This document shows, in pieces, positions 1 through 8,909 of a stretch of 18,379 bases of DNA. The translations under genes were made by a program, and so were the position numbers. The stretch is taken from the NCBI GenBank assembly GCA_029940715.1, contig JAPYTU010000010.1, positions 1 through 18,379 on the forward strand, given 5' to 3'. Every line of letters starts with the position of its first letter. The first letter of the stretch is position 1. Source of the DNA: Cytophagales bacterium (GTDB taxonomy: Bacteria; Bacteroidota; Bacteroidia; Cytophagales; MED-G16). The notes under the pieces were generated by a model. That model ran no database searches. It saw only the letters and a program-made list of their open reading frames with translations, and was not told the DNA's origin.

Positions 1-617
1 TATTGTTTCTGAAGTGTTTGAACATATTTAACAATCTTCCATCTATTCTCAATTGAAACTTGAGAACCATGTGCCCACATTCTTCCTTTACCATGAGTTA
101 TTACATGAAATATTTCGCCTTCTGACTTATTCTTTACAGCTCTAGAATTATAAGCAGTAACACCTTTATATGCTATTCCTACCAAACCGTCTCCCATTCC
201 TTTTTCACCATGACAATGAATACAATAGCGAGTATATAAAACCTTTCCTTCTTTTAATACTTCTTCAGTAGAAGCTAAAGGATTTTTTATAAAAGCAGCA
301 AGTTCCAAACTATCCTTTGGAATTCTATATGGTAAATATGAGCTTCTTTTAACTGTATTTGGAACTGGATCTCTCATAGTCATACCGTAAGGATTATAAG
401 GATTAGAATTATAAAATTCACCATGATTATCATCAGGATTAGAATCCAACCAACTTCCAATTTCTTTATCAGTTACTTGAGATAATGGTTCGTAAGGTGT
501 AGAATGATACATATTAGGAGCATATTCAACTCCAGGATTGTCTTTATCAGCAGAACATGATAATAACATCAATGATAATGTAAATACTAAAAATATATTA
601 ACTAATAAATTTTTCAT
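1..617 (-). CDS. actE: Alternative complex III subunit ActE, lipoprotein monohaem cytochrome c (3' end cut by window edge)
   Basis: The first 205 codons are in the window and the reading frame is still open at base 1. The N-terminus (MKNLLVNIF...) is a lipoprotein signal peptide ending in a lipobox, Leu-Leu-Ser-Cys, with Cys21 the expected acylated residue; the mature protein would sit on the periplasmic face of the inner membrane. A class I cytochrome c domain carries the haem motif CIHCH at residues 132-136, and Met180 (GRMWAHG) is the likely sixth haem ligand. The stretch after the lipobox, rich in Pro, Tyr and Asn, resembles ActE proteins. The ATG overlaps the actD stop in an ATGA, which fixes the start and indicates translational coupling. 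In the family ActE is a haem exit point passing electrons from ActA toward cytochrome c or the oxidase. Only a short C-terminal tail should be missing. The assignment rests on the operon as well as on the sequence. Confidence 0.88.
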   Translation of the reverse strand, partial: MKNLLVNIFLVFTLSLMLLSCSADKDNPGVEYAPNMYHSTPYEPLSQVTDKEIGSWLDSNPDDNHGEFYNSNPYNPYGMTMRDPVPNTVKRSSYLPYRIPKDSLELAAFIKNPLASTEEVLKEGKVLYTRYCIHCHGEKGMGDGLVGIAYKGVTAYNSRAVKNKSEGEIFHVITHGKGRMWAHGSQVSIENRWKIVKYVQTLQKQ

Positions 618-1144
618 TTATTTATATTTTTTTCATTTGTCTCCGAAGCCCCAGAAGATTTTAAAATTCCTAAAATTTTATCTTTTGATAAGCTGTTTTT
701 ATTTAATTCTATTGCCATTACATGCTTATCATCTGTTGATCTTAAATCAAATTGAACAGGATTTCCCCATGGCTTTAAATCACTTACAACTAAAAATGTC
801 CCAACCATTCCAAAAGCTGAAAGAAGTACTGTCATTTCAAAAATTACAGGAATAAAAGTAGGAAAAGGCAAAAAGTCTTTTCCTCCGATTATCATTGGCC
901 AATCAATTGTCATCATCCCAATCATCATAGTCAAAGCAAGACAAGTACCTAAAAATCCAAAACAAAATGCTGCTATTGAAATTCTTGATCTTTTATAACC
1001 TAAAGCATTTTCAATTCCATGAACAGGAAATGGTGAATACACTTCATGAATTTTTATACCTTTCTCTCTTACAAATGATATTGCTTTTAGTAAAACTTCA
1101 TCATCATCAAAAAAACCAATAAGAAATTTATTGTCTTTATTCAT
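614..1144 (-). CDS. actD: Alternative complex III subunit ActD (DUF3341 membrane protein)
   Basis: This 176-residue protein has a soluble N-terminal part (about residues 1-50, starting with a FLIGFFDDDEVLLKA-type segment), two hydrophobic helices at roughly 55-76 and 97-121, and a short polar C-terminal tail. This is the normal layout and length of the DUF3341 family, the ActD subunit of alternative complex III. ActD carries no cofactor motif, in agreement with its known structural role packing against ActC and ActF in the membrane. The start codon directly abuts the actC stop codon with no spacer, and the stop overlaps the actE start by four bases, so it is cotranslated with both. Identification is strong because sequence, size and operon position all agree. 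Confidence 0.9.
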   Translation of the reverse strand: MNKDNKFLIGFFDDDEVLLKAISFVREKGIKIHEVYSPFPVHGIENALGYKRSRISIAAFCFGFLGTCLALTMMIGMMTIDWPMIIGGKDFLPFPTFIPVIFEMTVLLSAFGMVGTFLVVSDLKPWGNPVQFDLRSTDDKHVMAIELNKNSLSKDKILGILKSSGASETNEKNINK

Positions 1145-2524
1145 TTATTTAGTTTTAATTTTATCACCTGTTGGCTTTAAAATGCTTTTCATCTCATGCA
1201 TGTTTATAACTGGAAAATACTTTGAAAATAACAAATATGCGGTAAAGAAAAATCCAAAAGAAAATAGGTACATACCAACATCATAAAACGTTGGATAAAA
1301 CATTGCCCAACTTGAAGGAAGATAATCTCTGTGCAAAGAAGTAACAATGATAACAAATCTTTCAAACCACATACCAATATTTACAATTATAGAAATTATA
1401 AAAGTAGCCGCAATGTTTGTTCTTATTCTTTTGAACCAAAATAGTTGTGGTGATATAACATTACAAGTCATCATAGAGGCATAAGCCCACCAATATGGAC
1501 CAGTAACTCTATTATAAAATGCGTATTGTTCATATTCAACTCCAGAATACCATGCCATAAATAATTCAGTTATATAAGCAATACCTACAATTGAACCAGT
1601 AACAATAATAATAATGTTCATTAATTCAAGATGTCGAATGGTTATATAGTCTTCTAATTTATAAACTTTCCTAGTTATAATTAAAAGAGTTAAAACCATA
1701 GCAAAACCAGAAAATATAGCTCCAGCAACAAAATATGGTGGAAAAATTGTAGTATGCCACCCTGGAATAACTGAAGTAGCAAAATCCATAGATACTATAG
1801 AATGAACTGAAAGTACTAAAGGAGTAGCAAGAGCAGCTAGAACAAGAGCAACGGTTTCATACCTTGACCATGTCTTTGCAGCACCATCCCATCCTAAACT
1901 CAAAACACCATATATATATGCAGAAACTTTTTTACCAGATAACTTAGCTCTATCTCTAATAGTTGCAAAATCCGGTATTAATCCTATATACCAAAAAACT
2001 AAAGAAACAGAGAAATATGTTGATATAGCAAAAACATCCCATAAAAGTGGACTAGCAAAATTAACCCATAAAGAACCATATGTGTTAGGAAGTGGAAGAG
2101 CCCAAAAAAACCCAACCCAAAGCCTTCCCATATGAAGCATAGGAAACATTGCCGCACATATAACAGCAAATATTGTCATAGCTTCTGCAGCACGATTAAT
2201 TGACATCCTCCACCTCTGTCTAAACAAAAGAAGAATAGCGGAAATAAGAGTTCCTGCATGACCTATACCAACCCACCATACAAAGTTTGTAATATCCCAT
2301 GCCCAACCAATAGTCTTATTTAATCCCCACATTCCAATACCATCCCATAAAGTTCTATAAACCGCATATCCACCTACGGAGAGCATCAACAGAGAAACTG
2401 ATAGTGCTGCAAACCAAGAAAGACTTGGTTTTTCTTCTACCCTTCTAGATACATCTCTTGAAATATCATGAAGATTTTTTCCTCCTGTTATTAATGGTTC
2501 TCTTAATTTTGATTCAACATGCAT
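1145..2524 (-). CDS. actC: Alternative complex III subunit ActC, NrfD/PsrC-like quinol-binding integral membrane protein
   Basis: This 459-residue polytopic membrane protein has about ten hydrophobic helices, the arrangement expected for the NrfD/PsrC fold. It starts with a cytoplasmic segment of about 35 residues ([18 protein letters not shown]), which is typical of ActC. Family-like segments include [18 protein letters not shown] (around residue 85), [17 protein letters not shown] (around 132), and [19 protein letters not shown] (around 240), whose His and Asp are candidates for quinol binding or proton handling. In the family ActC oxidises menaquinol next to the [3Fe-4S] cluster of ActB and is a candidate for proton translocation. 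The gene begins one base after the actB stop and abuts actD, so it sits in the middle of the operon. NrfD proteins also occur in other oxidoreductases, but the neighbours here settle the complex. Confidence 0.93.
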   Translation of the reverse strand: MHVESKLREPLITGGKNLHDISRDVSRRVEEKPSLSWFAALSVSLLMLSVGGYAVYRTLWDGIGMWGLNKTIGWAWDITNFVWWVGIGHAGTLISAILLLFRQRWRMSINRAAEAMTIFAVICAAMFPMLHMGRLWVGFFWALPLPNTYGSLWVNFASPLLWDVFAISTYFSVSLVFWYIGLIPDFATIRDRAKLSGKKVSAYIYGVLSLGWDGAAKTWSRYETVALVLAALATPLVLSVHSIVSMDFATSVIPGWHTTIFPPYFVAGAIFSGFAMVLTLLIITRKVYKLEDYITIRHLELMNIIIIVTGSIVGIAYITELFMAWYSGVEYEQYAFYNRVTGPYWWAYASMMTCNVISPQLFWFKRIRTNIAATFIISIIVNIGMWFERFVIIVTSLHRDYLPSSWAMFYPTFYDVGMYLFSFGFFFTAYLLFSKYFPVINMHEMKSILKPTGDKIKTK

Positions 2525-2525
2525 A

Positions 2526-5500
2526 TTATACCGCTTTTTTATTTCTTACTTTTCTTAAATACCATACATTAGGACTAACTCTAATTTCTTGAAGTACATT
2601 GTACGCTCTTTCCTCACCAACATTTAAAGTTGTTTTATCAGAACCTTCAATTTTTAATAATTTGTAAATTTTACTTTCTTTATCCTTAATGTCACCAAAA
2701 ACAAGAGCCTGAGAAGGACAAGCAGAAGCACATGCCACATTAATTTCACCATCAATTGGTCTTCTTTTTTCTTTTTTTGCTTGAAGTTTTCCAGCCTGAA
2801 TTCTTTGAACACAAAATGAACATTTTTCCATTACTCCTCTTGATCTTACTGTTACATCTGGATTAAGTACCATTTTTCCAAGATCATTATTCATTGAAGA
2901 ATTTTTATCAAATTGTTTATTATCATGATATTTGAACCAATTAAATCTTCTTACTTTATAAGGACAATTATTAGCACAATATCTAGTGCCAATACACCTA
3001 TTATATACCATCTGGTTTAAACCTTCTGTACTGTGAGTAGTTGCAGCAACTGGACAAACTGTCTCACAAGGAGCATTATTACAATGCTGACACATCATTG
3101 GTTGAAATGTTACATCAGGATTTTCAGAAGCATTTTCTAATCCTTTAAAATCATGAACATCTACATCGCTAGAATAATACCTATCAATTCTAATCCATGC
3201 CATTTCTCTTCTATTTAAAACTTCCTCCTTTCCAACAACTGGTACATTATTTTCAACTTGACAAGCTACTGTACAAGCACCACAACCAGTACATGAATTT
3301 AAGTCAATAGACATAACCCAATGATGATTAGGATATTCATGACCTTTCCAAAGTGTAATAGCTTCAGGCTTTTTTAAACCCTTACTAGTAGCAACTTTAA
3401 ATTCATATTTTCCAGAATTTTCATCTTTGATATACTCACTTAACGAAGTTTCTTGAATAATACTTTCTCTACCCATAATAGTATGATGAGTTTGTGTCTG
3501 AGCGATTCTATATGATTCATTAATATTAGTCAATTCAATACCATCAACTGTTAAATTTTGATATTTTGAATTACTATTAAGCATTAAATAAGCATTAACA
3601 CCAACATCATCACCAACTGGTCCAGAAAATTTTCTTCCATATCCTAATGCTACACCAAAAGTCCCTTGTGCCTGACCAGGCTGAATTACTACTGGAAGTT
3701 TATAATTACTATCATTTATATTAAAACTTAATACCTGAGTAGTCATGTCGCCCGTTTCAACATTTAGCTTTTCAGCATCTTTAGGATTGACAGAGATATA
3801 ATTATCCCAACACACTTTAGAAATTGGATCTGGCATCTCCTGAAGCCAAGGATTATTTGACTGAATTCCATCGGCTACAGATAAATTTTGATATGTACTT
3901 AATTCAAATTTAGAACTATTTTTTAAAGCATTAACCCAGCTAGTTAATTCAGAAAATGAAGTAGAAGATTTATAATTTATTTCCTTACTTTCATTATTCA
4001 ATTCAAAAACTCCATCATGAAGAAGTCTATCCCAGAAAGACTGAAAAGATTTATTCGTTTGTGTTTTTTCATAAACTTTTTTCCAAGCATCCTGTAAATA
4101 ATCATAGTATGTATTCTTAAAACCTGACCACAATAAAAGTGTTTCCTGATATTGTCTTGTATTAAATAATTTACCTATGGTTGGTTGGCTAAAACTATAA
4201 TGATTTTCAATAGGCTCAAAATCATTCCATGATTCAAGAAAATGAGAATTTGGAATTATTACATCACATAAAATTGAAGTCTCATCAAGTCTATCAGATG
4301 TAGATATTTTCATATCTACTGACTCAATTCCAATTTTAATTTTAGGAGCAAGATAATTATCATATAAAGGATTACAATTAAGAAATAGCACAGAACCTAC
4401 ATTTTTATTAGAAAGATCAGATAGAAAAGAATTCATTTTAGAATCATTTCCTTTTCTAATATTATAAGCTTTATTAAAATCTATAGTAATACCAAAATTA
4501 TCTAATAGATCATTTATCATATTAACAACTATCTGCACATACTTATCATTTGAACCTGAAATAACAATTGATTTTCCAGCATTTTTTAATAAATCTGAGG
4601 CAACATTATTGATTACATCATTATCAATAGCATCAGAAAATTTATCAATATTAATTTTTGTTTTTCCAATTTTATCAGCTAATACATTGTATAGTTTAGT
4701 TATGTATATAGGGCTTTCTAACGATTTAATTGGGATTCGATGATCAGCATTTGCACCAGTTATTGTCAAATTAGATTCAAAGCTATAGAGCCTTGACATT
4801 TTTTTCTGATTTCTATTAACTCTCCTTGATTCAGCAAATTGTTTATTAAATAAATTGTTATTAAATGAACTTCCAAGAAAATCATAACCAAATGATACTA
4901 TAATTTTAGCTTTAGAAAAATCATAAAATGGTAATTTTCTAATACCAAAAGAACTATTATTTGCTTCAAGCATTCCATGATATGAAAGTTGATCATACTC
5001 TACATGGGTCCCATTATAATTGTAAATAAAATCATCAATAATATTTTGAGAGCTAGGACTTGAAATAGAATTACTTAATACATAAACCTTCTTTCCAGAA
5101 GACTTAATTTTTTCCAATTTCCCTAAAACATAATCATCTATATTTTTCCAGTCAGTTTCTTTACCATCTAACAAAGGCCCCTTTAATCTTTCTTTATCAT
5201 ATAATGTAAGGATAGAAGACTCAACTTGCGCAGTAGTTCCACCACCACTCACAGTTGATAAAGTATTTCCTTCAATTTTAATTGGTCTACCCTCTCTAGT
5301 TTTAACAACAACACTACAATAGTCACTACCCATGGAGTATGAAGAAGCATAATAATTTGGAATAGAAGGATCTATTTCAACCGGTTTATTTACATAAGGG
5401 ATAGCCTTTCTAACTGGAGCTTCACAAGCAGCAACAGATGCAGCAGCAATACCAAAACCCATCATCTTCAAAAAATCTCTTCTTGAATTTTCCATACTTC

Positions 5501-5609
5501 CTTTTATAGGTAAATACTCAGGAAATTCATTTTGAGACTTTTTAATAAAGTCAGTATCATTTTTCAATTCTTCAATTCCCTTCCAATACGTTTTCTTTTT
5601 TAAACTCAT
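2526..5609 (-). CDS. actB: Alternative complex III subunit ActB, molybdopterin-oxidoreductase-like and Fe-S protein
   Basis: The protein has 1027 residues if started at the ATG at 5609, four bases after the actA stop. An ATG 24 bases upstream would overlap actA by 20 bases; I prefer the inner one because [15 protein letters not shown] is the usual ActB N-terminus. Twin-arginine signal: RRDFLKMMG at 43-51, then a hydrophobic stretch and Cys62 in a lipobox-like VAAC, so export and lipid anchoring are likely. Residues of about 80-745 resemble a molybdopterin oxidoreductase, but in this family the domain binds no Mo cofactor. The C-terminal ferredoxin-like domain shows Cys 773/776/779/783, 840/843/848/852, 872/878/882 and 930/933/960/964. 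One group has only three Cys (Thr at the missing position, CIGTRYC), which fits three [4Fe-4S] and one [3Fe-4S] cluster. It conducts electrons from the ActC quinol site to ActA. Confidence 0.93.
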   Translation of the reverse strand: MSLKKKTYWKGIEELKNDTDFIKKSQNEFPEYLPIKGSMENSRRDFLKMMGFGIAAASVAACEAPVRKAIPYVNKPVEIDPSIPNYYASSYSMGSDYCSVVVKTREGRPIKIEGNTLSTVSGGGTTAQVESSILTLYDKERLKGPLLDGKETDWKNIDDYVLGKLEKIKSSGKKVYVLSNSISSPSSQNIIDDFIYNYNGTHVEYDQLSYHGMLEANNSSFGIRKLPFYDFSKAKIIVSFGYDFLGSSFNNNLFNKQFAESRRVNRNQKKMSRLYSFESNLTITGANADHRIPIKSLESPIYITKLYNVLADKIGKTKINIDKFSDAIDNDVINNVASDLLKNAGKSIVISGSNDKYVQIVVNMINDLLDNFGITIDFNKAYNIRKGNDSKMNSFLSDLSNKNVGSVLFLNCNPLYDNYLAPKIKIGIESVDMKISTSDRLDETSILCDVIIPNSHFLESWNDFEPIENHYSFSQPTIGKLFNTRQYQETLLLWSGFKNTYYDYLQDAWKKVYEKTQTNKSFQSFWDRLLHDGVFELNNESKEINYKSSTSFSELTSWVNALKNSSKFELSTYQNLSVADGIQSNNPWLQEMPDPISKVCWDNYISVNPKDAEKLNVETGDMTTQVLSFNINDSNYKLPVVIQPGQAQGTFGVALGYGRKFSGPVGDDVGVNAYLMLNSNSKYQNLTVDGIELTNINESYRIAQTQTHHTIMGRESIIQETSLSEYIKDENSGKYEFKVATSKGLKKPEAITLWKGHEYPNHHWVMSIDLNSCTGCGACTVACQVENNVPVVGKEEVLNRREMAWIRIDRYYSSDVDVHDFKGLENASENPDVTFQPMMCQHCNNAPCETVCPVAATTHSTEGLNQMVYNRCIGTRYCANNCPYKVRRFNWFKYHDNKQFDKNSSMNNDLGKMVLNPDVTVRSRGVMEKCSFCVQRIQAGKLQAKKEKRRPIDGEINVACASACPSQALVFGDIKDKESKIYKLLKIEGSDKTTLNVGEERAYNVLQEIRVSPNVWYLRKVRNKKAV

Positions 5610-5613
5610 AATT

Positions 5614-6888
5614 TTAATAATGACATTTTGCACATTCTAAGCCACCAACATCCTCTACCTTCAAAGGACTTTTTGAAGTTTTTTTATGCAAAGCAACTAA
5701 CTTATCATAATAATCATTTCCTTTAGTATTTACCTGTGTATCTCTGTGACAATTTATACACCATCCCATTGTTAAATTTGCATATTGATAAACCACATCC
5801 ATCTCTTTTATTGGTCCATGACATGTTTCACAATCTAAACCACCAACAGCGACATGCTGAGAATGATTAAAGTAAGCAAGATCAGGTAAATTATGTACTC
5901 TAATCCATTCTATTGGTTTATTTTCTTCATAAGCTGTAAGTATTTTTTTAATTTCTGGTTGATCAGTTTTAATCGTATTATGACAATTCATACAAATATT
6001 AACAGAAGGAATATTAGCAGACTTTGAAATATTTACACCAGTATGACAATAGTTACAATCAATCTCAAATTGACCAGCATGAATTTGATGAGAAAAAGCA
6101 ATTGGTTGTGTAGGCTGATAATTTTGTTGAATCCCAACAGTATAAAGACCATCTACACATGATTTCACAAATACTATAATAAAAATAAAGGAAGCAAATC
6201 CTAGTACTTTATTACTTTTAACAAATTTCTTTAAATCAAATTTACTCTCTACAATCTCTTTATCATCTATGTTTAAAAGTTTTCCTCCACTTTGAATATC
6301 TTGAAGAGTAACATATTTTCTAGACAGATCTGTAAAACGAAATAAAACAAAAATTATAATAATTAATAATAGAATATTAAGAACTAGAGAAATATAATAA
6401 TTATCAGATTCAACAGGAGAAGATTCACCAGTTTGTGATACTTCTGAAACAACAGAAACTTCAATAGGTTTAAATGATTCACTTTTAATATAAGTAAGAA
6501 TAGAATTTAATTCTTCATTAGAAAAATCAAAAGACGTCATCAATGTCTTATTATATTCATTATATAAATTAACAGCATACTCATCACCATTTCTTATAAC
6601 TTTTTGTGAATTTTTTACAAAAGAATATATCCATTCTTCAGATCTTCTCTCATGAACATCTCTTAATGCTGGACCTATTATGACATCATTGATTCCGTGA
6701 CAAACGGTACAATTTCCTTTAAATAATGACTCACCATTTTTTACAATAGATTGATCAAATTCAGACTCAGGTTCTTGAGCATATAACAAAGATGATACCG
6801 TGAAAAAATATGATAGGAATAGTACACCAAAAAATGGAAAAAATGATAGCTTTTTAAAGTTGAAGCGTTTAGCTCGTGTGGTGAACAT
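5614..6888 (-). CDS. actA: Alternative complex III subunit ActA, multihaem cytochrome c with fused N-terminal monohaem domain
   Basis: This 424-residue protein has six CxxCH haem sites. An N-terminal signal peptide (hydrophobic about 15-36, likely cleaved after ...LLYAQ) precedes a class I cytochrome c domain with CTVCH at 60-64 and a plausible Met ligand at 117. Then come a helix at 164-183, a cytoplasmic loop of about 40 residues, a second helix at 227-247, and a periplasmic five-haem domain with CxxCH starting at 278, 299, 353, 377 and 419, the last almost at the C-terminus. The five-haem domain is the ActA module that takes electrons from ActB. The extra monohaem domain may act as a tethered carrier toward the terminal oxidase; that role is inference. 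It is the first gene of the operon, and a good promoter lies about 27-57 bases upstream of the ATG. Confidence 0.9.
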   Translation of the reverse strand: MFTTRAKRFNFKKLSFFPFFGVLFLSYFFTVSSLLYAQEPESEFDQSIVKNGESLFKGNCTVCHGINDVIIGPALRDVHERRSEEWIYSFVKNSQKVIRNGDEYAVNLYNEYNKTLMTSFDFSNEELNSILTYIKSESFKPIEVSVVSEVSQTGESSPVESDNYYISLVLNILLLIIIIFVLFRFTDLSRKYVTLQDIQSGGKLLNIDDKEIVESKFDLKKFVKSNKVLGFASFIFIIVFVKSCVDGLYTVGIQQNYQPTQPIAFSHQIHAGQFEIDCNYCHTGVNISKSANIPSVNICMNCHNTIKTDQPEIKKILTAYEENKPIEWIRVHNLPDLAYFNHSQHVAVGGLDCETCHGPIKEMDVVYQYANLTMGWCINCHRDTQVNTKGNDYYDKLVALHKKTSKSPLKVEDVGGLECAKCHY

Positions 6889-6914
6889 TTCAGCTATTAA
6901 ATTATAAACTTCGA

Positions 6915-6945
6915 CAAAAGTAATATCCGATTTACTAACATCAAA
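6915..6945 (-). promoter_or_regulatory. Bacteroidota-type promoter of the act operon
   Basis: On the minus strand TTTG (6942-6945) is followed after exactly 19 bases by TACTTTTG (6915-6922), which matches the Bacteroidota -33/-7 consensus TTTG...TAnnTTTG. Transcription would start near 6908, giving a leader of about 20 bases before the actA ATG at 6888. The match and position are seen directly; activity is inferred. Confidence 0.7.
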
Positions 6946-6963
6946 AGATAATTGTAATATGTC

Positions 6964-6990
6964 TTTTATTTAGAATAGTTCCAAATAAAA
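6964..6990 (-). terminator. AT-rich hairpin just downstream of the acyl-CoA synthetase gene (weak terminator candidate)
   Basis: Arms TTTTATTTAGAA (6964-6975) and TTCCAAATAAAA (6979-6990) pair over 12 positions with one mismatch that becomes a G-U pair in minus-strand RNA; the loop is three bases. It begins directly after the stop codon of the minus-strand gene and before the act promoter, where a terminator is expected. It lacks a clean run of T after the stem and is poor in GC, so terminator function is uncertain. Confidence 0.35.
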
Positions 6991-6991
6991 T

Positions 6992-8671
6992 TTAGTATGA
7001 ATTTTCTTCTAAATCCTTCTCCTTTATAATTCTTCTTAGGATTTTACCAACATTTGATTTTGGTAGCTCATCAGTAAATGAAATATGCTTTGGACATTTA
7101 TAATTAGTTAATTTCTCTTTGCAATGCAATTTAATTTCCTCTGGTGTTAATGAGTCATCTTTTTTTACAATGACTGCTTTAACTGCTTCAGAAGTCTTTT
7201 TATCTGGAACACCAATAACACCTACTTCTAAAACTTTAGGATGTGATGATATAACATGCTCAACTTCATTAGGAAAAACATTGAATCCTGAAACCAAAAC
7301 CATTTCCTTTTTTCTATCAACAATTTGAATAAATCCATCCTCATCAATAACTGCTATGTCCCCAGTTTTTAACCAATCTCCATCCATCACTTCATTAGTC
7401 TCATCAGATCTCTTCCAATAACCCTTCATTACTTGAGGACCTTTAACACATATTTCACCTCGTTCGCCTATTCCTACTTCATTATTGTCATCATCAATAA
7501 ATTTAACATCTGTATTTGGAAGAGGCATACCAATAGTACCTATCCTATCAGTACCATCTAATGGATTCATTGTAACTACTGGAGAAGTTTCAGTCAATCC
7601 ATAACCCTCTGCTAGAGGACTACCTGTAATTTCTTTCCATTTATTAGCAACTACTTTTTGGACTGCCATACCTCCACCAAGTGCTACTTTTAATTTTGAA
7701 AAATCTAAATCTTTAAAACCATCTGCATGAAGTAATCCATTAAACAAAGTATTAACTCCTGTAATTACAGAAAATTTATGTTTAGATAATTCCTTTATAA
7801 AACCTTTCATATCTCGAGGGTTAGTAATCAATACATTTTTTGCGCCATACTTAAACATGACTAATGCATTACAAACCAAAGCAAAAATGTGATATAAAGG
7901 CAGTGCCGTAATGCATACTTCTTTTCTATCTTCAAGTAGAATTTTTATTCCCTCTGACATCTGAGTTACATTTGATAGAACGTTATAATGAGTTAACATT
8001 GCTCCTTTTGATACTCCAGTCGTTCCCCCAGTATACTGAAGAAATGCTATATCTTCAGGTGATATATCACATCTTTTAAATTCATATTTTCCTCCTATAG
8101 ATAATGCTTTTTTAAATGATACAGCTGACGGCAAAGAAAATTTTGGTACCATTTTTTTTACATATTTAACAACAAAATTTACTACACTTCCCTTAAATGT
8201 TCCCAACATATCTCCCATGTCAGATATAATAACATGTTCAATTTTTGTTTCAGAAATTACCTTTTCAAGGTTATAAGCAAAATTTGATAAAATCAGTATT
8301 GTCTTGCAACCAGAATCATTAAATTGATGCTTCATTTCACTTGGAGTATAAAGAGGATTAGTATTTACTACTACTATACCTGATCTTAGAGCACCAAATA
8401 ATGCTATAGGATATTGCAAAACATTAGGAGACTGAATTGCTAACCTATCACCTTTTTTCATATGCAATTCTTCAGTTAAATACAACGAAAACTTTTGTGA
8501 TAAAATGTCCAGTTCTTTATAAGATATACTTTTTCCCATATTCTCAAAAGCAACAGAATTTGAAAATTTAGAAAAACCTTTATCTAAAAAATCAGCAAAA
8601 GATTTATATTCATCCAAATTTACTGATTCGTTAACTCCTTTAGGATAATTTTTGAGCCATATCTTTTCCAT
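6992..8671 (-). CDS. Long-chain fatty acid--CoA ligase (AMP-forming acyl-CoA synthetase)
   Basis: This 559-residue ANL-superfamily enzyme is the usual length for bacterial FadD-type ligases. It has the ATP/AMP signature YTGGTTGVSKG at 213-223, the A5 motif EGYGLTETSP at 355-364, the A7 segment WLKTGD around 433-438, the hinge and A8 region DRKKEMVLVSG starting at 452 followed by NVFPNEVE, and the A10 lysine (PKSNVGK, Lys543). No signal peptide is visible, so it is cytoplasmic, possibly membrane-associated. The reaction is fatty acid + ATP + CoA to acyl-CoA + AMP + PPi, feeding beta-oxidation or lipid synthesis. The FNVFPNEVE form is common in long-chain enzymes, but chain length cannot be fixed from sequence. 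It is a single gene, divergent from an Lrp-family regulator, with its own putative promoter and a leader hairpin. The start is the ATG giving MEKIWLKNYP, a typical N-terminus for FadD-like proteins. Confidence 0.9.
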   Translation of the reverse strand: MEKIWLKNYPKGVNESVNLDEYKSFADFLDKGFSKFSNSVAFENMGKSISYKELDILSQKFSLYLTEELHMKKGDRLAIQSPNVLQYPIALFGALRSGIVVVNTNPLYTPSEMKHQFNDSGCKTILILSNFAYNLEKVISETKIEHVIISDMGDMLGTFKGSVVNFVVKYVKKMVPKFSLPSAVSFKKALSIGGKYEFKRCDISPEDIAFLQYTGGTTGVSKGAMLTHYNVLSNVTQMSEGIKILLEDRKEVCITALPLYHIFALVCNALVMFKYGAKNVLITNPRDMKGFIKELSKHKFSVITGVNTLFNGLLHADGFKDLDFSKLKVALGGGMAVQKVVANKWKEITGSPLAEGYGLTETSPVVTMNPLDGTDRIGTIGMPLPNTDVKFIDDDNNEVGIGERGEICVKGPQVMKGYWKRSDETNEVMDGDWLKTGDIAVIDEDGFIQIVDRKKEMVLVSGFNVFPNEVEHVISSHPKVLEVGVIGVPDKKTSEAVKAVIVKKDDSLTPEEIKLHCKEKLTNYKCPKHISFTDELPKSNVGKILRRIIKEKDLEENSY

Positions 8672-8712
8672 GAGAATAAATTATTAGTTCCACTAAAAGT
8701 AGAAGAATTTTA

Positions 8713-8752
8713 ATGAAAAAGAAAGGGGACACTAATATTCATTAGTATCCCC
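8713..8752 (-). terminator. Terminator-like hairpin in the leader of the acyl-CoA synthetase gene (possible attenuator)
   Basis: Arms GGGGACACTAAT (8725-8736) and ATTAGTATCCCC (8741-8752) form a 12-pair stem with a four-base loop. The only mismatch (C against A) becomes G-U in the minus-strand transcript. Reading on the minus strand, the stem is followed directly by TTTCTTTTTC (8715-8724), giving the stem plus T-tract of an intrinsic terminator. It lies 53 bases upstream of the acyl-CoA synthetase ATG and downstream of a putative promoter, so it would act as an attenuator or as a stop for antisense transcription. The plus strand has no T-run after the stem. Confidence 0.5.
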
Positions 8753-8782
8753 AGTAAACAACATTAACCCAAAAATGATAAA

Positions 8783-8813
8783 CAAAATTAAAATTATTTT
8801 AAAAAAATACAGA
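8783..8813 (-). promoter_or_regulatory. Putative Bacteroidota-type promoter for the acyl-CoA synthetase gene
   Basis: On the minus strand TCTG (8810-8813, one mismatch to TTTG) is followed after 19 bases by TAATTTTG (8783-8790), an exact TAnnTTTG. The inferred start near 8776 gives a leader of about 105 bases that contains the hairpin at 8725-8752. The region is very AT-rich, so chance matches are possible. Confidence 0.45.
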
Positions 8814-8909
8814 TAAAAAGATCTGTTTTCTAAAGATTAAATCATAAATTTTAAATAATTATAAAATAATTTAATATTATTGTGAATATTAAAATTTAAC
8901 CCACAAAAA

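Larger units (their letters stand above)
8672..8909. other. Intergenic region between divergent genes
   Basis: This is the longest gene-free stretch, 238 bases and strongly AT-rich. It holds the leader hairpin (8725-8752), the minus-strand promoter candidate (8783-8813), a small inverted repeat CAGAT...ATCTG (8810-8825) overlapping the -33 element, and a weak -7-like TATTATTG (8875-8882) on the plus strand, upstream of the Lrp-family gene. An Lrp-type regulator bound here could control both directions; this is inference. Confidence 0.6.

Noticed and set aside
538..855. A 105-codon plus-strand open frame.
   Set aside because: It lies antisense over actE and actD, has low-complexity composition and no family likeness; it is a shadow of the real genes.
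2526..5609. ActB as a true molybdenum enzyme (nitrate, DMSO or polysulfide reductase family).
   Set aside because: The neighbours actA, actC, actD and actE and the fused ferredoxin domain identify alternative complex III, in which this domain has no molybdopterin.
7119..7328. A 69-codon plus-strand open frame inside the acyl-CoA synthetase gene.
   Set aside because: It is antisense to conserved A8-motif coding sequence and looks like a shadow frame.
8732..8764. An 11-codon open frame (MLFTGDTNEY) on the minus strand running into the leader hairpin, as in ribosome-mediated attenuation.
   Set aside because: There is no run of one amino acid codon that would sense a metabolite, it is short enough to be chance, and no alternative antiterminator stem was found.
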